Counted from the first letter of the stretch, positions 52,787-62,705 are shown. The stretch is 64,000 nucleotides of DNA from CADEFX01 sp050260355 (GCA_050260355.1 JBLNBZ010000044.1:1-64000); one strand, 5' to 3'. A program made the numbers and translations. The notes: generated by a model not told the origin, from the letters alone.

Positions 52787-53833
52787 ATGGTCGCCGTAAG
52801 AGCGCAAAACGCCGATAGCTTCCTGGCGGCGCCGGAGCGTGGCGTGGGGGCCGTGCTGCTGTTTGGCACGGATGCGGGGCTCGTGGCTGAACGCGCACAA
52901 CGCCTGGCCCAGGCTCAGGTTGCGCGCGAGACACCGCCCGGCGAAATCGTGCGACTGGATGAGCCCGAGCTCGATCAGGACCCGGATCGTATGGCGGTCG
53001 AGCTGCTGACAGTTCCGATGTTCGGCGGCCGCAAGATCGTTCGCACGGCCGCCAGCCGTCGCGTCAACGCGCAAACTCTGAAACCCTTGCTCGAGGGCGC
53101 CCCGTTCTCGGGCTTCCTTATCGTCGAGGCCGGGAACCTGCGTCCCGACGATGCGCTGCGCAGCCTGTTCGAGAAGTCGCCACGTGCCGCCGGCGTGCCC
53201 TGCTACCCCGATGACGTGCGCGATCTCTCGAGCATGATCGACGAGATCGTCGGCGCTGCGGGTCTGACGATTGCGCCGGAGGCCCGTCAGCAGTTGGCGG
53301 CCCGGCTCGGCGCAGACCGGGGGTTGTCACGTAGCGAGGTCGACAAACTCGTGCTCTACGCCGCCGGCAAGGGCGCGATCGAGGTCGAGGATATCGAGGC
53401 CATCGTCGGTGATGCGGCAGAGCAGGCGATGGACCGCCTCGTGAACGCGGCCGCGCTCGGCAATGGCGGCAGCGCCGTTATCGAATGCGATCGGGCGGTG
53501 GCCGCCGGCGAAAGTCCCCAAGCTATCATCGCCGCCATGCAGCGCCACTTCATGCGGCTGCATCGCACCCGCGCGGCCATGGACCAGGGGCGCACGCTCG
53601 ATGACCTCATCCGGCAAATGCGCCCACCGCTGCACTTCAAGCAGCGCCAAGCGTTTGAGACCCAGTGCCGGCGCTGGACGTCGGCCAAGCTGCAGGCCGC
53701 CCTCTCGCTCATTGCTACGGCCGCCAAGACCGCGCGGCTGAGCCCTGCCCTGGAGACGGCGCTTGCGGAGCGGCTGATGCTCGACCTGGTCTCGCTCAGT
53801 GCGGACCCACGGGCCACTGGCGCGAGGCGCTAG
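52787..53833 (+). CDS. holA: DNA polymerase III subunit delta
   Basis: A 348-residue protein of the HolA family, with an N-terminal AAA+-like domain lacking a functional P-loop (VGAVLLFGTDAGLVAERAQRLAQA), the middle segment with VPCYPDDVRDLSSMIDEIV, and the helical C-terminal collar domain ending ERLMLDLVSLSADPRA. Delta opens the beta clamp in the clamp loader. The gene follows lptE by 33 bases; the same order (leuS-lptE-holA) is common in Rhizobiales. Confidence 0.93.
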   Translation: MVAVRAQNADSFLAAPERGVGAVLLFGTDAGLVAERAQRLAQAQVARETPPGEIVRLDEPELDQDPDRMAVELLTVPMFGGRKIVRTAASRRVNAQTLKPLLEGAPFSGFLIVEAGNLRPDDALRSLFEKSPRAAGVPCYPDDVRDLSSMIDEIVGAAGLTIAPEARQQLAARLGADRGLSRSEVDKLVLYAAGKGAIEVEDIEAIVGDAAEQAMDRLVNAAALGNGGSAVIECDRAVAAGESPQAIIAAMQRHFMRLHRTRAAMDQGRTLDDLIRQMRPPLHFKQRQAFETQCRRWTSAKLQAALSLIATAAKTARLSPALETALAERLMLDLVSLSADPRATGARR

Positions 53834-53928
53834 AAAGGCGCTAGTCACAAGAGTTGTGCGCCGCCTGCTTGGTTGCCTCGCGCGCGCGCCCTATAGTGCT
53901 GCCGCGCCGCGCCACCGGGGGAGGACAC

Positions 53929-54924
53929 ATGGCCGAGTTCACGCACGACGTTGTCGGGATCGGAAACGCCATCGTCGATATTCTCGGCCGCTGCAAGGAT
54001 GACTTCTTGATCCAGCATGGAGCGCCGAAGGGCCACATGCGCCTCGTCGATGCCGACACCATCTCCAAGCTGTACGAGGCGATGGGACCCGGCATCGAGA
54101 TCTCTGGCGGCTCCGTCGCCAACACAATGGTCGGAATTGCCTCGTTCGGCGGGAGCGCTGCCTTTATCGGAAAGGTCGCCGACGACGATTTCGGCCGCGT
54201 CTTCGCGCACGATATCCGCGCCTCCGGCGTGACGTTCAACACCCAGCCAGCTCGGCAGGGCAGCCCACCGACCGCGCGCTCATTGATCCTGATCACGCCG
54301 AACGGCGAGCGCACCATGAACACGTTCCTCGGTGTGAGCCCGGAGCTTGCGCGCAGCGAGATCGACGCCGAGCTGATCGCCTCCGCCCGCATCCTCTATC
54401 TCGAGGGCTATCTGTTCGATCGGCCCGAGGCCAAGGCGGCGTTTCGGCACGCCGCGGATCTCGCCGACAAGTCCGGTTGCCAGGTCGCGCTGACGCTGTC
54501 GGACGCGTTCTGCGTCGACCGGCATCGCGCGGAGTTCCAGGAGCTGGTTCGCACGCGCGTGGACATCCTGTTCGCCAACGAGTCCGAGATCACGTCGCTT
54601 TACCAGACGAGCTCGTTCAACGATGCTGCACGCCAGGCGCGCGCCGCTGGCAAGCTCGTCGTGCTGACGCGAAGCGAGAAGGGCTCGCTGATCTATAGCG
54701 GCGACAAGGCGATCACCGTGCCGGCGGAGCGCGTCAAGACCGTCGTCGACGCGACCGGCGCCGGCGACCTCTACGCGGCGGGATTCCTTTACGGGCTGGC
54801 GTCGGGCAAATCGCTCGAGACCTGCGGGCGGCTCGGCAGCCTCGCCGCGGCCGAAGTCATCAGCCACATCGGTGCGCGGCCGGAGACGCCGCTCAACAAG
54901 CTTGCGGCAGCGCGCGGTCTTTGA
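53929..54924 (+). CDS. Adenosine kinase, PfkB family
   Basis: A 331-residue ribokinase-family sugar/nucleoside kinase. It shows the N-terminal GIGNAIVDILG, the substrate-side SVANTMVGIASFGGSAAFIGKVADDDFG, and the C-terminal ATP/catalytic motif DATGAGDLYAAGFL with the catalytic Asp. The sequence is typical of alphaproteobacterial adenosine kinases, which convert adenosine to AMP in purine salvage. The ATG follows GGGGGAGGACAC, a very good ribosome site. It is convergent with coaA and ends three bases before its stop. Confidence 0.9.
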   Translation: MAEFTHDVVGIGNAIVDILGRCKDDFLIQHGAPKGHMRLVDADTISKLYEAMGPGIEISGGSVANTMVGIASFGGSAAFIGKVADDDFGRVFAHDIRASGVTFNTQPARQGSPPTARSLILITPNGERTMNTFLGVSPELARSEIDAELIASARILYLEGYLFDRPEAKAAFRHAADLADKSGCQVALTLSDAFCVDRHRAEFQELVRTRVDILFANESEITSLYQTSSFNDAARQARAAGKLVVLTRSEKGSLIYSGDKAITVPAERVKTVVDATGAGDLYAAGFLYGLASGKSLETCGRLGSLAAAEVISHIGARPETPLNKLAAARGL

Positions 54925-54927
54925 GCT

Positions 54928-55914
54928 CTACAGCTTCCTAAGCGACACGCTCTCGATGCGGTGATCGGGACCCTTGCGCAGGATGAGTCGCGCGCGCTGC
55001 CGTGTCGGCAGAATATTCTCGTCGAGATTGACGCGGTTGATCGTCGTCCAGATCTCCAGCGCCTTGGCCTGCGCCTCCTCGGCGGAGAGCGTGGCATAGC
55101 GATGGAAATAGGCTGCGGGATCGCGAAATGCGGTCTGTCGCAAGCGCATGAAACGCTTCACGTACCAGTGCTCGATCACATCCGGGTCGGCGTCCAGATA
55201 GATCGAGAAATCGAAGAAGTCGGACACGAACGGAATCGCCTGGCCGTCGCGCGGCAAGCGCGCCGGCTGCAGCACGTTCAACCCCTCCACGATCAAAATA
55301 TCCGGGCGATCGATCTCGATCACCTGCCCCGGAATGATGTCGTAGTGAAAATGCGAGTAGACCGGAGCGCAGACGTTCGCCTTGCCGGATTTGACGTCGC
55401 CGAGGAAGTTCAGCAGCCGCGCGGTGTCGAAGCTTTCGGGGAAGCCCTTGCGGTGCATGATGCCGCGCGCATCGAGCTCGCGGTTCGGCCACAGGAAGCC
55501 GTCGGTCGTAATCAGATCGACGCGCGGATGATCGGGCCAGCGCGCCAGCAGCGCTTTCAACACGCGCGCCGTCGTGCTCTTGCCGACCGCCACTGAGCCC
55601 GCAACGCCGATGATGAACGGCACCTTGCCATCTTTGCGGCCCAAGAACCTCGATGTGACGGCGTGCAGCTCCTGTGAGCCGGCAACGTAGAGATTGAGCA
55701 AGCGGGACAGCGGCAGATAGATCTGCTCGACCTCGCTCATCGAGAGATCTTCGATCAGGCCCGACAGTGCCGACAGGTCGCGCGGCACGAGCGTCATCGG
55801 CGTATCGGCTCTGAGCCGCGCCCATTCCAGACGCGAGAACGTGCGGTAGGGCGAATACTGCACGCTCATGCGGCCCGGACCCGCGGCGCCTTGCGGATCG
55901 AGATCGTCACGCAT
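54928..55914 (-). CDS. coaA: Type I pantothenate kinase
   Basis: A 328-residue kinase. The P-loop reads GVAGSVAVGKST, followed by DLITTDGFLWPN, the substrate region MHRKGFPESFDTARLL, and YSHFHYDI. CoaA phosphorylates pantothenate as the first step of coenzyme A synthesis. It is four bases downstream of hisE on the same strand, the standard Rhizobiales arrangement. The start could be a little later (MSVQYSPYRTF at residue 16), since the first residues are poorly conserved. Confidence 0.95.
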   Translation of the reverse strand: MRDDLDPQGAAGPGRMSVQYSPYRTFSRLEWARLRADTPMTLVPRDLSALSGLIEDLSMSEVEQIYLPLSRLLNLYVAGSQELHAVTSRFLGRKDGKVPFIIGVAGSVAVGKSTTARVLKALLARWPDHPRVDLITTDGFLWPNRELDARGIMHRKGFPESFDTARLLNFLGDVKSGKANVCAPVYSHFHYDIIPGQVIEIDRPDILIVEGLNVLQPARLPRDGQAIPFVSDFFDFSIYLDADPDVIEHWYVKRFMRLRQTAFRDPAAYFHRYATLSAEEAQAKALEIWTTINRVNLDENILPTRQRARLILRKGPDHRIESVSLRKL

Positions 55915-55918
55915 GCCG

Positions 55919-56248
55919 TCAATTTCCCTTGGCCGTACGGGAGGCCTTTTCTTCCAGCCCGGACGTCCCCATCCGCGACTCCAAGAGTTGTAGCACCTGC
56001 TCGAACGCGACTCCGCGACTCTCGAGCAGGACCAGCAGATGATAAATCAGATCCGCGGCCTCCGCCTTCAATGCTTCGTCGCCTTGGCCGATAGCAGCTA
56101 TGACGGTTTCGACGGCCTCCTCACCGAGCTTCCGGGCGCAACGCTCGGGCCCGGCGTCGAGCAATTGCCGCGTGTAGGACTTGGCAGCGCTCTCGTTGCG
56201 CCGCGCCCTGATCGTCGCCGCCAATCGTTCCAGTACTGTTCCGCTCAT
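55919..56248 (-). CDS. hisE: Phosphoribosyl-ATP pyrophosphatase
   Basis: A 109-residue HisE. It carries the metal-binding Glu motif KLGEEAVETVIAA, preceded by SAAKSYTRQLL and followed by EAADLIYHLLVLLESRG. It hydrolyses PR-ATP to PR-AMP in histidine synthesis. The other his genes normally upstream (hisB, H, A, F) are not here: the upstream neighbour is parB, 144 bases away. That suggests hisE-coaA has its own promoter or that the cluster was split by rearrangement. Confidence 0.94.
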   Translation of the reverse strand: MSGTVLERLAATIRARRNESAAKSYTRQLLDAGPERCARKLGEEAVETVIAAIGQGDEALKAEAADLIYHLLVLLESRGVAFEQVLQLLESRMGTSGLEEKASRTAKGN

Positions 56249-56391
56249 GCCTGACGTCCGCCGGCTTGCCGAGTTGCCGCCGGTATCCAGCCCTTGGACG
56301 CGCTCAAGTCAAGCAATGCAAGCGATTTTGGTCGCGATGGGGGTCGGTTGCCTTTGCAAGGATACTACGCCAGGTCCGGTGAGCGCCCCCC

Positions 56392-57264
<873 letters not shown>

Positions 57265-57342
57265 TTTCAGTCTCTCTCCATCACCATCTGCTCGCCCGCA
57301 GTATCCGTTCGTTCTCTACGTCGGGGATCCGTTCCGGCAGCC

Positions 57343-58176
57343 TCAGGCCGCCTTGTAGCGCTTTTCCCGGTCGATGATCTCGCGCGCCAGGCCGATGTAG
57401 GCCTGGCTCCCGGCGCACTCGTAGTCGTAAAGCAGGATCGGCTTGCCGTGCGACGGCGCCTCCGCGACCTTGATGTTGCGCGGTATCGTGGTGGCGTACA
57501 CCTTGGCGCCGAAGAACTGGCGCACCTCGTTTGCCACCTCGCGCGACAGCGCCGTGCGCGCATCGTGCATGGTCAGCACGACGCCCTGGATCTCGAGCGC
57601 TGGATTGAGCGTCGCCTTGATCTGGTCGATCGTCTCCTTGAGCTGGGAGATGCCCTCCAGCGCGAAGAACTCGCACTGAACCGGGACCAGGACCGCGTCG
57701 GCCGCCACCATGGCATTCAGCGTCAACAGGTTCAAAGACGGCGGGCAGTCGATCAAGACGTAGTCGATCATCGCGTCGGGCGCGCCCGATCGTTGCGCCG
57801 CGGCGAGCGCCATGACCGCATCACGCAAACGGAACGGGCGGTTCTGATCGCTCATCAAATCGCTTTCGAGGCCGACCAGATCGGAGTTCGCCGGGACGAT
57901 CGAAAGCCCGGGAACCGCGGTCTGCACCTTGGCCGCCTGGAGGCTCGCCTTGCCCGACAAAACATCAAACGTCGTGAGCGGCCGCTGCTCGGGAGGGATG
58001 CCCACACCGGTCGACGCATTGCCTTGCGGATCGAGATCGAGGATCAGCACCTGCTCGCCAATGGCCGCGAGCGCAGTGCCGAGATTGATCGCGGTGGTGG
58101 TCTTGCCGACGCCCCCCTTCTGATTGGCGACGGCCAATGTGCGGAGCTTTCCGGCTCCCGAATGCTTGCCAGCCAC
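57343..58176 (-). CDS. parA: Chromosome-partitioning ATPase ParA
   Basis: A 277-residue ParA with the deviant Walker A KGGVGKTTTAINLG, DLDPQGNASTGVGI, and DYVLIDCPPSLNLLTLNAM (Walker B region). It drives separation of ParB-parS complexes. The GTG start at 58176 lies just after the rsmG stop TAG and has GGAGGG overlapping that region; a longer frame inside rsmG is rejected. The GTG start couples it to rsmG. Confidence 0.96.
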   Translation of the reverse strand: MAGKHSGAGKLRTLAVANQKGGVGKTTTAINLGTALAAIGEQVLILDLDPQGNASTGVGIPPEQRPLTTFDVLSGKASLQAAKVQTAVPGLSIVPANSDLVGLESDLMSDQNRPFRLRDAVMALAAAQRSGAPDAMIDYVLIDCPPSLNLLTLNAMVAADAVLVPVQCEFFALEGISQLKETIDQIKATLNPALEIQGVVLTMHDARTALSREVANEVRQFFGAKVYATTIPRNIKVAEAPSHGKPILLYDYECAGSQAYIGLAREIIDREKRYKAA

Positions 58177-58178
58177 GG

Positions 58179-58841
58179 CTAACCCTCCGTCTTGGCTCTG
58201 AGCGCGCGTATTTCCACGATCCGCCCGCTCCTGTCCGTGCGGCTCGGCACGACCGTGCTCTCGAACTGCCAACGTCGCTGTGCCGCCTCCATCTCGGAGC
58301 CGAGTTCGCGCCCCTTTGGAAACAGACCCAGCGTGTCACGCGTAAACAGGCCGGACGAAAGCTCGAACAGCCGATCCAGCGGCGCGAGCGCGCGCGCGGA
58401 AACCACCCCACCTTCGCTGATTCTAGCTTGAGTCGAGAAGGTTTCGATCCGCGCGTTGACAATGTCCACAGCGACTCCGGTCTGGCGCACCACCTCGCGG
58501 AGGAATGCGCATTTGCGCACGTCGCTCTCGATAAGCGTCATCGCGCTTTTTCCCGCCCTGATGATCGCAACGACAAGCCCTGGGAAGCCCGCGCCGCTGC
58601 CGAGGTCGGTCCACCTCGCGCCAGCGGGCGCCAGCTCGACGAGCTGAGCGCTGTCTGCGAAATGGCGATGCCAGATGTCGCCGAGCGTGCTCGGCGCTAC
58701 CAGGTTGACCGCCCGCTGCCACTGCACCAGCAGGTCTGCGTACAGCTTCAGCCGGTCGAGCGTTTCACGTGAAACACCAAAGGCTTCCTGAAACTGGCTC
58801 GGACCGGAGATATGTGGCAGCAACGCTGGCTCAACCCGCAT
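58179..58841 (-). CDS. rsmG: 16S rRNA (guanine-527-N7) methyltransferase
   Basis: A 220-residue SAM-dependent methyltransferase (GidB). It shows the SAM-binding LGSGAGFPGLVVAI, the N-terminal FGVSRETLDRLKLYADLLVQWQRAVNLV, and IWHRHFADSAQL. It modifies G527 of 16S rRNA. It lies between mnmG (47-base gap) and parA in the conserved order. A parS site is embedded in its fifth of the coding region, encoding VSRET at residues 23-27. Confidence 0.97.
   Translation of the reverse strand: MRVEPALLPHISGPSQFQEAFGVSRETLDRLKLYADLLVQWQRAVNLVAPSTLGDIWHRHFADSAQLVELAPAGARWTDLGSGAGFPGLVVAIIRAGKSAMTLIESDVRKCAFLREVVRQTGVAVDIVNARIETFSTQARISEGGVVSARALAPLDRLFELSSGLFTRDTLGLFPKGRELGSEMEAAQRRWQFESTVVPSRTDRSGRIVEIRALRAKTEG
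58761..58776. promoter_or_regulatory. parS: parS site 1, inside rsmG
   Basis: The sequence CGTTTCACGTGAAACA matches the consensus TGTTTCACGTGAAACA in 15 of 16 positions and is palindromic over 14. It is in the coding sequence of rsmG (residues 23-27, VSRET), a position known in alphaproteobacteria. It is 1.5 kb from parB. Confidence 0.9.
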
Positions 58842-58888
58842 TTGAAAGATCCAGGGACACGTTTGGCACTTAGACGGGCGCGCCCACG

Positions 58889-60757
58889 CTAACCCACCGC
58901 CCGGCGCGGTCCCCGCTTCAGATGGGCCAGCACCAGCATCAGTGCAGCCGGCGTCACGCCGTCGATCCGTGCCGCCTGGGCGATGGTTGCCGGACGGTGC
59001 AGCGACAACTTCTGGCGCACCTCGGTCGACAGGCTGGAGATCGCGCCGAAGTCGAAGTCGGCTGGAATGAGCGCCCCTTCATCCCTGCGGAGCGCCGCCA
59101 CGTCCGCCTCTTGACGCTCCACGTATGCTGCGTAGCGGGCGTCGATCTCGAGTTGCGGCCGCAAGCCGCTGTCGATGCGGCCCAATCCAGGCCAGATCGA
59201 GATCAGCCGCGCCAGGTCGATGCCGGGGTAGGAGAGTAGCTCGAAAGCAGTCCGCCGGCGACCGTCCCTGTTGATGTCCAGGCCATGCCTGGCTGCCTCG
59301 GTCGGCGTCAAGGACAGCTCCCGCAGCATCCGCGTCCCCTCCTCCAATGCGCGCTTCTTGGCCGAGAAAGCGGCCTGCCGTCCGGACCCGACGCACCCGA
59401 GCTCCAGCCCGAGGGGCGTCAGGCGCTGGTCGGCGTTGTCCGCGCGCAATCTCAGCCTGAACTCGGCCCGCGACGTGAACATGCGATAGGGCTCCGTCAC
59501 CCCGCGCGTCACCAGGTCGTCGATCATCACGCCCAGATACGCATCGGCGCGCGACACGATGATCCCTTCCTTGTGCCCCGACGCGCGCAGGGCCGCATTC
59601 AGTCCGGCCACGATGCCCTGCGCGCCCGCCTCCTCATAGCCCGTGGTGCCGTTGATCTGCCCGGCCAGGTACAGCCCGGGCGCCTTCTTGACCTCAAGCG
59701 TCGGCATCAGCTCGCGGGGATCGATGTAGTCGTACTCGATGGCGTAGCCCGGACGCTTGACCTGGACTTGCTCCAGTCCCGGCAGGGTGCGCAGGAACTC
59801 GGTCTGCACGTCGGCCGGGAGCGAGGTGGACAGGCCGTTGGGATAGACCGTGTCGTCGTCCAGGCCCTCCGGCTCGAGGAAGATCTGATGCGAGCTCCGG
59901 TCGGCGAACCGCACCACCTTGTCCTCGATCGACGGGCAATAGCGAGGCCCCACGCTCTTGATATCGCCGGAATACATGGGTGCCCTGGCCAGATTGGCCC
60001 GGATGATGGCGTGGGTCCGCTCGTTCGTATGCGTGATGCCGCAGGAGATCTGCCGGTTCGCGATCCGCTCCGTCAGGAATGAAAACGGCACGGGATCGTC
60101 GTCGCCCGGCTGCATCTCCAGGCGGTCCCAGGCAATCGACGTCCCATCCAGCCGAGCAGGCGTCCCGGTTTTGAGGCGGCCCATCTGCAGGCCCAAGTTG
60201 TAGAGGCGCTCGGACAGGGCCACGGCTGGCTTCTCGCCGATCCGGCCAGCTGGGATCTTGACCTCCCCCATGTGGATCAGGCCGCGCAGGAATGTGCCGG
60301 TCGCAATCACCACGGCGCCGGCAGGGATTTCCCGCCCCCCGGCAACCACCCCCGCCACGAAGCCATCCCTGAGCAGCAGGTCCTCCGCCTGGGCCTCGAT
60401 CACCTCGAGGTTGGGCGTCTCCCGGATGGCGGCCTGCATGGCCTGCCGATACAACCTCCGGTCGGCCTGCGCCCGCGGCCCCTGCACCGCCGGCCCCTTC
60501 GACCGGTTCAGCAGGCGGAACTGGATGCCTGCGGCATCCGCAATCCGCCCCATGAGCCCATCGAGCGCATCGATCTCGCGAACGAGATGCCCCTTGCCGA
60601 GCCCGCCGATGGCCGGATTGCAAGACATCTCGCCGATCGTGCCAAAGGAATGGGTGACGAGCGCGGTGCGCGCGCCCATGCGCGCGGCCGCCGCCGCCGC
60701 CTCGCAGCCGGCATGTCCGCCACCAATGACGACGACATCGAAGCTCAAATCAGACAT
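58889..60757 (-). CDS. mnmG: tRNA uridine-5-carboxymethylaminomethyl(34) synthesis enzyme MnmG
   Basis: A 622-residue FAD enzyme (GidA). The Rossmann motif is DVVVIGGGHAGCEAAAAAARMG, and the signature GEMSCNPAIGGLGKGHLVREIDALDG is intact, as is the Cys-containing region around SNPAIGG. The C-terminal helical domain that contacts MnmE ends with 'LSTEVRQKLSLHRPATIAQAARIDGVTPAAL'. With MnmE it modifies U34 of several tRNAs. The ATG at 60757 (MSDLSFDVV) is chosen; the frame is open upstream but runs through the intergenic parS site. Confidence 0.97.
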   Translation of the reverse strand: MSDLSFDVVVIGGGHAGCEAAAAAARMGARTALVTHSFGTIGEMSCNPAIGGLGKGHLVREIDALDGLMGRIADAAGIQFRLLNRSKGPAVQGPRAQADRRLYRQAMQAAIRETPNLEVIEAQAEDLLLRDGFVAGVVAGGREIPAGAVVIATGTFLRGLIHMGEVKIPAGRIGEKPAVALSERLYNLGLQMGRLKTGTPARLDGTSIAWDRLEMQPGDDDPVPFSFLTERIANRQISCGITHTNERTHAIIRANLARAPMYSGDIKSVGPRYCPSIEDKVVRFADRSSHQIFLEPEGLDDDTVYPNGLSTSLPADVQTEFLRTLPGLEQVQVKRPGYAIEYDYIDPRELMPTLEVKKAPGLYLAGQINGTTGYEEAGAQGIVAGLNAALRASGHKEGIIVSRADAYLGVMIDDLVTRGVTEPYRMFTSRAEFRLRLRADNADQRLTPLGLELGCVGSGRQAAFSAKKRALEEGTRMLRELSLTPTEAARHGLDINRDGRRRTAFELLSYPGIDLARLISIWPGLGRIDSGLRPQLEIDARYAAYVERQEADVAALRRDEGALIPADFDFGAISSLSTEVRQKLSLHRPATIAQAARIDGVTPAALMLVLAHLKRGPRRAVG

Positions 60758-60812
60758 GGGCGGGGTTATAGCGCCGCCCCGCGCCCGGCGGAATGGCCGC
60801 GCTCCGGCTTCT

Positions 60813-60828
60813 CGTTTCACGTGAAACA
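60813..60828. promoter_or_regulatory. parS: parS site 2, between mnmG and hipB
   Basis: The sequence CGTTTCACGTGAAACA again matches consensus in 15 of 16 positions. It lies 56 bases before the mnmG start, on the hipBA side, 31 bases from the first of the four hip operators. Confidence 0.92.
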
Positions 60829-60843
60829 TAGGGCGGGAGGGAC

Positions 60844-61012
60844 GTTCCCGATCGGGTACTCTTGCATCGGCGCCCGCAATTTTACGGCCGAATGTTCCCG
60901 CTCGCGCACATCCCTGGCCGAATCGGCCTGTTTCCTCTACGATGTTCCCGATCGGTGACATTAGGGCTTTATTCGCCCGGCGCGCGTACACATATTCCCG
61001 CTCGGGAACATC
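60844..61012 (+). promoter_or_regulatory. Four HipB-type operators spaced exactly 50 bp apart
   Basis: The motif TTCCCG(A/C)TCG occurs at 60845, 60895, 60945 and 60995 (first base of TTCCCG), so the spacing is 50, 50 and 50 bp. The four flanks read GTTCCCGATCGGGTAC, TGTTCCCGCTCGCGCACA, TGTTCCCGATCGGTGACA and ATTCCCGCTCGGGAACAT. The last is a perfect TTCCCGNNCGGGAA palindrome ending 16 bases before the hipB start. No other copy occurs nearby. E. coli hipBA also has four HipB operators upstream, which supports the autorepression role. Confidence 0.75.
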
Positions 61013-61027
61013 GACAGGACAGTCTCC

Positions 61028-61324
61028 ATGGCAGACACGTTCGAAGGCGATGGCCAATCCGCTGCACGCGAGCACGCCCGCCGGTTCGGCGCGCTGATCC
61101 GCCAGCGCCGTGAGGCCCTCAAAATGCGCCAGGACGATCTGGCGCTCGCCACCGGGGTCGGCCGCCGCTTCATTCTGGAGCTGGAAGGCGGCAAACCGAG
61201 CTGCCAGCTCGGCAAGGCTCTTCTCGTGGCTGTCGCCGTGGGCCTTCACCCGTTCGAGCTCTCGCCTGCAGGCCACGCCGACGACGGCCCTCTCCTGCCG
61301 GATCTCGATGAGCCTGCGCCGTGA
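61028..61324 (+). CDS. hipB: HipB antitoxin, helix-turn-helix regulator
   Basis: A 98-residue antitoxin with an XRE/HTH_3 domain at residues ~20-70 (IRQRREALKMRQDDLALATGVGRRFILELEGGKPSCQLGKALLV), a typical HipB fold. The C-terminal tail (DDGPLLPDLDEPAP) is acidic and Pro-rich and may contact HipA. HipB represses hipBA with HipA and neutralises it. The ATG at 61028 follows GGACAGTCTCC; the upstream array of TTCCCG sites fits its operator. It overlaps hipA by GTGA. Confidence 0.88.
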   Translation: MADTFEGDGQSAAREHARRFGALIRQRREALKMRQDDLALATGVGRRFILELEGGKPSCQLGKALLVAVAVGLHPFELSPAGHADDGPLLPDLDEPAP

Positions 61325-62688
61325 CCCGTGTCCCCGTCTATTATGAGACCCGCACGGTTGGTCAGATCGAGGTCGGCCCTGACGGCCCGGCGTTCGCCTA
61401 TGACCCCGCCTGGCTGACAACGCGCGGCGCGTTCCCGATCTCGGTGCTGATGCCGCTTTCCGCGCGGCGCGTCGCGCCCGAGGTGTTCCTCCCCTGGGCC
61501 GCCAACCTGCTGCCTGAAGCCTCTCAGCTCCGCACCGTAGGCCTGAGACTTGGCGCAGCGCCCGAGGACGTCATCGGCATCCTGGCCGAAATCGGCCGCG
61601 ACACCGCCGGCGCATTGTCGATCGCCAAGCCGGGGCATTCGGATACCGGGGGGTGGCATCCCATTCCCGATGAGAAGGCCCTACAACGCATCCTCGACGA
61701 GTTGCCGAGCAAACCGTTCCTTGTCGGCGACGACGGCGTCTCCATGTCGCTCGCGGGCGTGCAAAGCAAGCTCGGCGTCGCCATAGACACCGAGGGCCGG
61801 TTGTGCGTGCCGGTCGAAGGTGCGCCGTCCACCCACATCCTGAAGCCTGATTCGGACAAGCTGTTCGGCGGCGTTCAGAACGAGGCGCTCTGCCTGCGGC
61901 TGGCGAAGACCCTCGGCATCAATGCCCCGGAGGTCACCACCGGCAAGGCGGGCACGCGCTCGTATCTGCTGGTGGCGCGCTACGACCGCATCCGCCAGGG
62001 CGAACGCTGGCGCCGCCTGCATCAAGAGGATTTCTGCCAGGCGCTCGGCAAGCCGCCGGCCGCCAAGTACGAGTCCAATCAGAGCGGCATTCCCGGCCCT
62101 ACGCTGGCTCAGATGTTCGCGCTCACACGGCGCATCTCGCGTGCACCCGACGTGCTGGCACTGCTCGACTACGTCATCTTCAACGTGTTGGCCTGCAACA
62201 CCGATGCCCACGCCAAGAACTACTCCCTGATGATTTCCGGACGCGGCGTGGGGCTCGCACCGATCTACGACGTCATGTGCGCGGCGGCCTGGAGCAACGT
62301 GGCGCGTAATCTGGCGCAGAAGATCGCCGGCAAGAACCGCGGAGAGCATCTGAAGCGGCGCCACTGGCAGCGTTTCGCGGCCAGCGCCGGGTTGAACCCA
62401 TCGCGCACCATTGCCCGCGTCGAAACGTTGGCCAAAGCCGTGTTCGCCAATGCGGGAACGACGGCGAAGGAGGTTGCCGCTTTACCCGCCGGCGATCATC
62501 CGCTGATGCCGAAGTTCGTGGAGGCGCTCGAGACCCGCGCGCGCACCATCTTGTCAGGGCTTGCGGATGATGGGCCCGCGGACGAAGCTGACGCGGTCAG
62601 CTCCGCGACGCCTCGCACGGCACAAGCGAAACCCAAAACGCCTCGCGGCGCCAAAGCCAAAGGGCGCAAGGTGCGTGCTGGGCCGTAA
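61321..62688 (+). CDS. hipA: HipA-family serine/threonine kinase toxin
   Basis: A 455-residue HipA kinase. The N-terminal HipA domain includes PISVLMPLSARRVAPEVFLPW. The P-loop-like MSLAGVQSKLGV lies at ~142-153, with Ser149 in the region that HipA autophosphorylates. The nucleotide Lys is in HILKPDSDK (K175), the catalytic loop is NTDAHAKNYSL (Asp295) and the metal Asp is in IYDVMC (Asp317). In E. coli the kinase inactivates glutamyl-tRNA synthetase GltX and causes persistence. The final ~40 residues are a Lys/Pro/Ala-rich tail not expected in the family. The GTG start overlaps hipB. Confidence 0.92.
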   Translation: MTRVPVYYETRTVGQIEVGPDGPAFAYDPAWLTTRGAFPISVLMPLSARRVAPEVFLPWAANLLPEASQLRTVGLRLGAAPEDVIGILAEIGRDTAGALSIAKPGHSDTGGWHPIPDEKALQRILDELPSKPFLVGDDGVSMSLAGVQSKLGVAIDTEGRLCVPVEGAPSTHILKPDSDKLFGGVQNEALCLRLAKTLGINAPEVTTGKAGTRSYLLVARYDRIRQGERWRRLHQEDFCQALGKPPAAKYESNQSGIPGPTLAQMFALTRRISRAPDVLALLDYVIFNVLACNTDAHAKNYSLMISGRGVGLAPIYDVMCAAAWSNVARNLAQKIAGKNRGEHLKRRHWQRFAASAGLNPSRTIARVETLAKAVFANAGTTAKEVAALPAGDHPLMPKFVEALETRARTILSGLADDGPADEADAVSSATPRTAQAKPKTPRGAKAKGRKVRAGP

Positions 62689-62705
62689 ATGCCCCTGCAA
62701 CCTTA

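Noticed and set aside
60758..61420. Upstream extension of the mnmG frame
   Set aside because: It would run through the parS site, the hip operators and the hipB gene. MnmG homology begins at 60757.
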